DNA of 64,000 nt from Saccopteryx bilineata. Its lineage: Eukaryota; Chordata; Mammalia; Chiroptera; Emballonuridae. The notes beneath the pieces are model-generated. The model worked only from the letters and a program-made list of their open reading frames with translations, made no database searches and was not told the DNA's origin. The stretch is taken from contig NC_089493.1 of assembly GCF_036850765.1 (NCBI RefSeq), forward strand, positions 220,552,744 through 220,616,743. Direction: 5' to 3'. Below are positions 57,586 through 64,000 of the stretch, in pieces. Position numbers and translations under genes: made by a program. Position 1 is the stretch's first letter. Each line of letters begins with the position of its first letter.

Positions 57586-57599
57586 AAAAGTGCAATTCA

Positions 57600-58674
57600 T
57601 GTCTTTAAAAAAATAAATAAATATTACAAAGTAGGAGAAGCAAAATAGAATTTGCAGTTAGTTCCTGTAATGTATTAAACATCTGCAGTTTTGTCTCTCC
57701 ATCAGGATGTGGGGTTGTGCTGAAGTCACGTCCTGATAACATCTGCACATTACTAATAGCTTTTGCTTTATTTTTTATGGTCCGTTGATGAGAGATTCTT
57801 TAACATCCCTTCAGTCATCAAGACCCCGGTTGGATTTCTTTGCTGGTGACAGACTTAAAGGTGGTCTCATTTACATTTGAGAAAATGTCACAATATAGGA
57901 AGATATTTTCAGTTTGATGTCTCATCCCTTCCTTTTTTTTATTCGGATGCTAGTTTTAGCTTTTCAAATGAACGTCTGTCTCAAAATAGATTTTCCATGA
58001 AATATATTTTGTCTGATTTTTGAAACACTATGTTTACAGCAGAGGATTTTTTCCCAAAAAGTTTTTCAACAAAGAATGGCCTCTCTACTTCTACTTCCAC
58101 TGCAAGAACAGTCAGGATACCTTCTATGATTGGTGGTTTGTCATCCAGTAACACAGAAGGTGCCAACTATTTCAAAGGTCAGGTATTGATAGGATCTGAC
58201 CTGCTTCTGCTTTACTAATGACTCCAATTACATTGAAGCCAACTAGTCAATAAACAATGCTATTAATTTATGTAGAAAGAAAAGTGTTTGTTTTACATTT
58301 TCAAATGCTTTTGAGAAGCCCCTCTCCTATTTCAGGAAGACTCTGAAATCTTAGAAGTTTTAAAAGATAGTACCATGAAAAGTAATATAGGATATCTATC
58401 TAAATAATCTTAGGATATCTGAAAGAATTACTGATATTGCTGAATATACCTTTATTGATGTAACCAGTATATAGTGGCAATATATAAAATAACTTTAAAG
58501 ATCTAATTGCCTATAAATTTCAAAAGTCTTATTTGGGTTTAATATTAATTTTCCTGACTAATTCAGTGATTTTTTTACCCACCTGTGATTCATAGAGTTG
58601 AATAAGTTGTTTTACTAACATTTTTTTAAGAATTGCAATCAGAAAGCATATCTTTTTTATATAAAAATATTTAG
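57600..58674. other. Unique stretch
   Basis: No gene or repeat recognised. At 57981-58218 both strands carry open frames of about 60 residues; neither matches anything known to me. Confidence 0.35.
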
Positions 58675-58698
58675 ATTATATATATATATATATATATC
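58675..58698. repeat. (TA)n microsatellite
   Basis: A short TA run adjoining the antisense LINE-1 fragment. Confidence 0.9.
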
Positions 58699-58699
58699 A

Positions 58700-59220
58700 T
58701 TGATTTTTAATATAATTCTCTTGTGGTTAAAGAACATACTCTGTAAGATTTCCTTCTGTTTCTTATTTGTTGAGTCTTTGTTGGACTATCCTATTGTGTA
58801 CCTTGGCAAACTTCCCATATACACTTGAGAAGAATGTGTATTATGCAGTTTTTGTGGAGTGTTCTAATACTATTTAAGCCAAGAGTTTTGATAGTACTGT
58901 TCAAATTTTCTATATTTTTACTGATATTTTTGTCTACATATTTTATCAATTATTGAGAGTGGAATATTAAAAAAATGCCCAACTATGATTGTGGATTTGA
59001 CTGTATCTTCTCTGTTTCATGGATTTTGAGCCTCATTTATTAGCTAAATACCCATTTAAGATATGTATTTCTGATAAATTGACCCTTTTATCATTATGAA
59101 ATGCCCTCTTTATTTCTGGCAATATTCCTAGTTTTGATGTCTGCATTGTCTGATATTAATATAACCACACAGTTAGTAAACACAGATTTTATTTTTAACT
59201 GTCCAGCTATTTTTGGGGTC
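58700..59220 (-). mobile_element. LINE-1 ORF2 endonuclease-region fragment, minus strand, old
   Basis: The plus strand reads as antisense ORF2: TTCTCTTGTGGTTAAAGAAC, GAGAAGAATGTGTATTATGC, AGAGTGGAATATTAAAAAAATGCCC, GACCCTTTTATCATTATGAAATGCCCTCTTT and GTCTGCATTGTCTGATATTA. These follow the usual order of the complement of the endonuclease domain. Many stops show it is dead. No 3' UTR or 5' UTR neighbours were found. Confidence 0.75.
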
Positions 59221-61170
59221 CAATGTTTAAAAAGAGTGCACTCACTTACCTGTCACCCTATATCCCCATAATGCTGGACCACAGGAGAAAGCTTATCCTT
59301 CTCATGAGTAAGTCGTAGCTTTCTGAAACAGAGCAACTAGGGACAGAGAAATTAAACTAAATAAAAAAATGATGAGAATGTGATACAAAATAGACTACAA
59401 TATAATCTTTGGTTTGATAATTATTTCAATATTTTTTTTAAATTTTTAACTCAGTTATAAACTGTTATGGGTTGAACAGTATCTCTCTAAAATTTATATC
59501 CACCTAGAAGCTCAGAATGTGATCTTACTTGAAAATAGAGCATACACATACAATCAGAAATACAGTAGTATCTGATTTTTTCCCAACCCTTTAGGTAACA
59601 GTCTTTTTGCCTTTGAAATCACATGGAAAAATATGTTCATGGAATTAAAAAAATACTATTATGTAGTGTTTATAGATTTTTATGTATTTCCACCTCGTGT
59701 GGTAAAAGAAATATATTAAGTATATTACTTTACATATCAAGTAAACCTGATAAATACAGAGGAAAAAGCATAAAATAATATTAGCAAAAATATTAATGAA
59801 ATGCAAGTCAATCTAGAGATCTCCTAATTTTGTAAGGAAAAATCTCTTCAGAGTAGATACTCAAGGTATTTGAATTATCTCTAAAATACATAAAAGTTTC
59901 CAAGTTGACCTTTGGCCCAGTTTCCCAATATCCAGAAAATTCTGGTTCTTTAGGTATAATAGAGGAACATAGCAGATTTCCAGATAAAAGTTTGTCTTGT
60001 CATTTTTTAGTAGCATCTAGAGAAACATCAAAGGCACGAGTCAACCTATTAATATTGCTGCAGAGTTGATTTTTTCTGCTCTTCTTAATGATGAGAAAGC
60101 TGGCAGATACTGCTGTCCAGTTTCCACCCAAATAAACTTTCTGTTACAGCACTTATCAAATAAAGTCTACACTTCAGTTACAAGTGTTACGTATGCAGTC
60201 CACATGCCTTTCACCTTGTAAGTACATGGATGAACTTCTGGATTTTGTTATCATGTGAATAACTGAGATCCCCTAATTCCAGAGATTGCCAACTACTATA
60301 AGCATTCCTGAACTTGATTTTGAAGTATTTGGCATGCAATTTTTTTCAAGGACACTTCCATTCTCTGAATTTTACAGCCCATGTTTGTGATTCTTTCAAG
60401 ATATTCTAAATGTAAACCTCTAAAATTTGATTGGGGATTGGTGGTTCTGACTAAACTTACAGATATACTGGAACATAAATATGTGGTTCTTTTTTGAGAA
60501 CATTTACATCATATGCTTTATCATTTACTGTGATCTGTGGTGACCTATGCCAATCTATATACTATTCCCCCCATCTAGTTTGCTAGTTTCAAACAAAATA
60601 TTCAGCATGTAGTTGTAAAGTCTCCATCTCTACTGACAAGATTTTATTTGACATTTTCTCTTGACTGGGTTTCTTGGACCCCATAGACTCCTGACTCTAT
60701 TCCTACTTCTCTGATTCCATCATTACATTTTCCTTTGCTCCTTCGCTGAAGATTAGGTTTCTTCTAGAGATCTGTCAGGCTGTTTTCTCTCTTTTATAGT
60801 TCTTACAGCAACTTTGAAAATAGTCCCTTACACATCATAGGCAATAAAAATGTATTGAAGACAAGGTAGAAAATGAAGGCTGAAAATGAGGAACACATAA
60901 AGTATTGCATGAAAGGAGGTAAAGGGAGAAGTTGTTTCCAGCTAGAGACAGAATTTAATTTTTAATTGATTTTATTATATGTATAAAATTTGGGAATGCA
61001 GGAATGAGAAGAAATAAATCCCAGACCAAAAAAATGAGAATATAGAATATAGAAAATATCTTGTAAACAGCAAAAATATAAGTGTAAGTTGACAAATTAC
61101 AACATAAAGGGGAGTGGTGGAAAATATTTGGGAGGTTCAGATCTAGAGTCCTTAATGGCAATTAGTGTGA
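59221..61170. other. Unique stretch, 1.9 kb
   Basis: No gene or repeat recognised; 60795-60860 has faint L2-like TACACATCATAGGCAATAAA. The minus frame 60955-61161 is hydrophobic through T-richness only. Confidence 0.4.
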
Positions 61171-61231
61171 AGTTCAGACTTTATATTCTCTAAATAATGG
61201 GAAAGTTCAGACTTTATATTCTCTAAATAAT
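61171..61231. repeat. 33-bp tandem duplication
   Basis: AGTTCAGACTTTATATTCTC followed by TAAATAATG occurs at 61171 and 61204, almost without change. This suggests a recent replication-slippage duplication. Confidence 0.9.
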
Positions 61232-61460
61232 GATGCAGGAGTCCTGCATACATGCAGTCTAAAATCTTTATGTGATATGACTTCATAGAAGGAAAAAAAA
61301 ACAATAAAAAGACTATTTAGGAAATCATCATTCAGGCTAGGTGGTTGATAGGGCATGCTCTTCTCGAGCCAGTCTATACTGCCTTCTTAGAGCCAATTGG
61401 TAATTTTTCAGACTTTTTTGTGAGTCAGTTTTTATATAAAGTCATTATTAAAAATTAAAT

Positions 61461-61655
61461 AATGCCTGACCTGTGGTGGCACAGTGGATAAAGTGTTGAC
61501 CTGGAATGCTGAGGTCAACGATTCAAAACCCTGGGCTTGCCTGGTCAAGGCACATATGGGAGTTGATGCTTCCTGCTCCCCCCTACATCTTTCTCTCTCT
61601 CCCTCTCTCTCTCTCTCTTTCTCTCCCCTCCTAAAATGAATAAATAAAATCTTTT
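61461..61655 (+). mobile_element. SINE-B insertion
   Basis: CCTGACCTGTGGTGGCACAG head, CAACGATTCAAAACC (B-box mutated), GGTCAAGGCACATATGGGAG, CT tract and AATAAATAAAATC tail. The direct repeat TAAAAATTAAAT occurs at 61449-61460 and 61656-61667. Confidence 0.93.
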
Positions 61656-61667
61656 TAAAAATTAAAT

Positions 61668-62017
61668 GATATGTTTATAATTAAATAATTTATATTTAAA
61701 ATAAAGATAATAAAAATTCAAAACTATTCACTTCATATTTATCTTATTATTATCTATACTTTTGAGGATATATATACATATATAGCTGCATGGTGCAAAT
61801 ACGTAATATGAAATGATGCACTATTGCTGTCTCTGCCCAACTTAAGTACTTTGTGACATTATAATAGTAACTTGGAAGCAGTCATGATGAAAGGATTTAC
61901 ACTATAGCAATTGACAAATGCTACAATCGTTATTTATTTATTTATTTGTTGTCTAGATTTAAGACAATGATAGAAAAATTATAATAATGCTGTTTAAACT
62001 TAAAACTGTGCCATGCA
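61668..62017. other. Spacer
   Basis: AT-rich with a short (TTTA)n at 61931-61951. Nothing else recognised. Confidence 0.45.
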
Positions 62018-62132
62018 GCCCTGGCTGGTTGGCTCAGTGGTAGAGCATCAGTGTGGTACGTGGATATTCTGGGTTTGATTCCCAGTCAGACACACAGGAG
62101 AAGTGACCATGTGCTTCTCCACCCCTCCCCTT

Positions 62133-62184
<52 letters not shown>

Positions 62185-62435
62185 GTCTCTCTTTCCTTCC
62201 CACAGTCATGGCTTGATTGATTCAAGTACGTTGGCCCCAGGCGCTAAGGATGGATCCATGAAGCATATGCTTCAGGTGCTAAAAATAGCTGAGTTGGGAG
62301 CATGGCCCCAATAGGCAGAGCACTAGCCCAGACAAGGGGTTGCCAAGTGGATCCTGGTTGGGGCGCATGTGGGAGTTTGTCTTTCTATCTCCCCTCTTCT
62401 TCCTTTGAAAAAAGTAAAAGAAAAATATAAGAAAA
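62018..62435 (+). mobile_element. SINE-A insertion with expanded (CT)n
   Basis: GCCCTGGCTGGTTGGCTCAG head, GGGTTTGATTCCC B-box, and a CT tract grown to a long pure (CT)n at 62139-62174. An older-subfamily right half (TTGGCCCCAGGCGCTAAGG) and an A-rich tail follow. No clear target duplication was found. Frames at 62034-62225 (Arg/Glu repeats) and 62051-62314 are artefacts. Confidence 0.93.
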
Positions 62436-63013
62436 AGGAATTTACAATTGCATTTCCAAAAATGTCATGCCTTTTGTCTATGACAAAATGAACCTACATT
62501 ACTTGAATTCTGTAAATTGAATGAGAAAAGAATGAAATTGCTTTTGGAAGTTAATTTTCTATTTGAAATATTTGGTAACACTAACATAAAATTAATATCA
62601 TGGAAATGTATTTTTCTAATAATAGGTAAAAGATCACTTTATTTTTATATGCAAAAGGATCTTGGAATGAAAATAAATAAACTTAGAACTTAGTTGAGAT
62701 GAGCCGTTATCTAACTTAAATAAAAACTCGTGTTTGAAAGAATAATATATAAACACACTGTCTACAAATGCAAGAGGTAAATAGTTTACTTTGGACACAG
62801 CTTCCAAAAGGTAATTTTTAACTTTTACAATATACACTTATGTTATTTTAACAAATTTATCATATTCTATTTATATGTAAAGTTAATGATCCCTTAATGA
62901 TGGTGGATGGTAAATGTCAGCAAAACTTTTGTGCAAGTAAAACAGTCTATGTAAAGCAAATCTTGAAATATGGAATACCAGCAGTTGTTTGTTCAACAAA
63001 CATGTACTTTTGT
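62436..63013. other. Spacer
   Basis: Nothing recognised. Confidence 0.4.
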
Positions 63014-63055
63014 TTTTTTATTTATTTATTATTTATTTATTTATTTATTTATTTT
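63014..63055. repeat. (TTTA)n microsatellite
   Basis: A TTTATTTA run with one ATTA interruption. Confidence 0.92.
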
Positions 63056-64000
63056 GCTTAAGAAGGAGTATGTTGAAATATTTAAAAATATTACCAAAAA
63101 TAAAACAATAGTTATAAATTTGCATCAGATAATAAATACTAAAATCATTCTAGAAAGAGTATTTAAAATATGCTTTATGTCTTTGATGACAGGTGTGAGG
63201 AACTCTTATGGCTTGCCCTGAACAATCAGCTTACAATTTCCCATGCTCCTTATTGACTCCACTGATTGGTTCTCCGGACAGCTCACAGCCCACTGTATGG
63301 ACTCTAGCACAAGTGATTAGCATACCAAACATCATCAGGGGTATCCAAGTAAAATAACCTTTTATACATGAATATCACATGGACTTAATGCCCTTAGATG
63401 AAATAGTTTAGGCACATTAAATATGGCTAATATTTGTGTCTTCCACAGAACAAACTATAGTTCCTTAACACATTATCTCTCATTGATAATAAATGTTTGT
63501 GCAGGTAATAAGTAAATTAATTGATTAACTGCTACATATTTTCAATAACCCTATAATGCTCACCATAATGCTAGTGTTAGCTTCTAAGAACAAGACATCC
63601 TGTGGCAAAAATGGTTTCCCCCCAAATATTCTATCATGAATCTGACCTTTCATCAGAGCCTTCCATCTTACTTCAAGATCTTTTGAACAGAGTATTTCTG
63701 AGGAGCCAGTTGATCTCAAAGATGTTTGCACATTGCAAAGCAGGCATTTCGAGTGCGTCTCTGCTAGTTTCTTACAGGAAAGCTATTTTTCTTTTCTTGA
63801 TAAATTAATTTATTGCCTGCCATCTTTAAGGACAGCATTGTGCCACTTAGTTTTATCTCACTTATTGAACTTCTGCATTGTCTGCATACTGTGCTGGAAA
63901 CAGTGAAAACAAAGGTGATTATATCTATCTGCTCAGCCATATGTTGTCACAAAACACTCTCTCCAAACCAAAGTCCTGAAGCAAACAGTGACATGAACAC
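63056..64000. other. Unique stretch to the window end
   Basis: No gene recognised. The 68-residue frames at 63525-63808 overlap on opposite strands and show no known motif. Confidence 0.4.

Noticed and set aside
57981..58218. Overlapping 60-residue frames on both strands as a small exon
   Set aside because: No recognised domain, no convincing splice context, and lengths expected by chance in 64 kb.

Overview
The window reads as mammalian nuclear non-coding DNA. It is AT-rich, CpG-poor, dense in retroposons and simple repeats, and has no long open frame that looks like a gene. The likely source is a bat, probably of the horseshoe-bat side (Rhinolophoidea). Three tRNA-headed SINE families recur, and from memory they look like those of horseshoe bats. 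The SINE head typical of vesper bats was not seen. This placement is an inference from repeat recognition and was not checked by search.

For this report the families are called SINE-A (about 380 bp, head GGCCCTGGCC, tRNA-like left half, pyrimidine tract, then a tRNA-unrelated right half with GGAGCAAAGATGG), SINE-B (about 190 bp, head CCTGACCTG, pyrimidine tract, A-rich tail) and SINE-C (about 320 bp, ending in a GATTGATGCTTCTC block and a pyrimidine tract).

Layout. 1-1.4 kb: unique sequence with an LTR-like stretch. 1.4-6.2 kb: two old LINE-1 bodies in opposite orientation, the second internally deleted. 6.75-6.95 kb: a complete short hAT-type DNA element. 8.9-16.6 kb: SINEs, two MIRs and an old LINE-1 3' part. 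17.0-18.4 kb: a SINE-A/LINE-1 chimera bounded by one 13-bp target duplication and later split by a 676-bp LTR-like insertion. 20.0-21.0 kb: two SINE-A copies in tandem and a LINE-1 tail. 23.4-26.3 kb: an old repeat split by an LTR and by a 5'-inverted (twin-primed) LINE-1. 26.7-27.8 kb: a Tigger-like DNA transposon with a SINE-A inside. 28-31 kb: an LTR fragment, a SINE-C, and at 31.2 kb a 34-bp insertion that is the 5' half of tRNA-Cys with a 13-bp target duplication. 31-64 kb: mostly unique AT-rich DNA with scattered SINEs, L2 remnants, a large TATC-type tetranucleotide array at 47.6 kb and old LINE-1 pieces.

No protein-coding exon, functional RNA gene, CRISPR array or operon could be supported. 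The interest lies in the retrotransposition structures. The best are the SINE/LINE-1 chimera, the tRNA-half insertion, the twin-primed LINE-1, and the two DNA transposons with both termini visible. Long unique stretches (28.9-33.8, 37.2-40.4, 41.1-47.5 and 47.8-57.2 kb) may hold conserved regulatory elements, but this cannot be judged without alignment.
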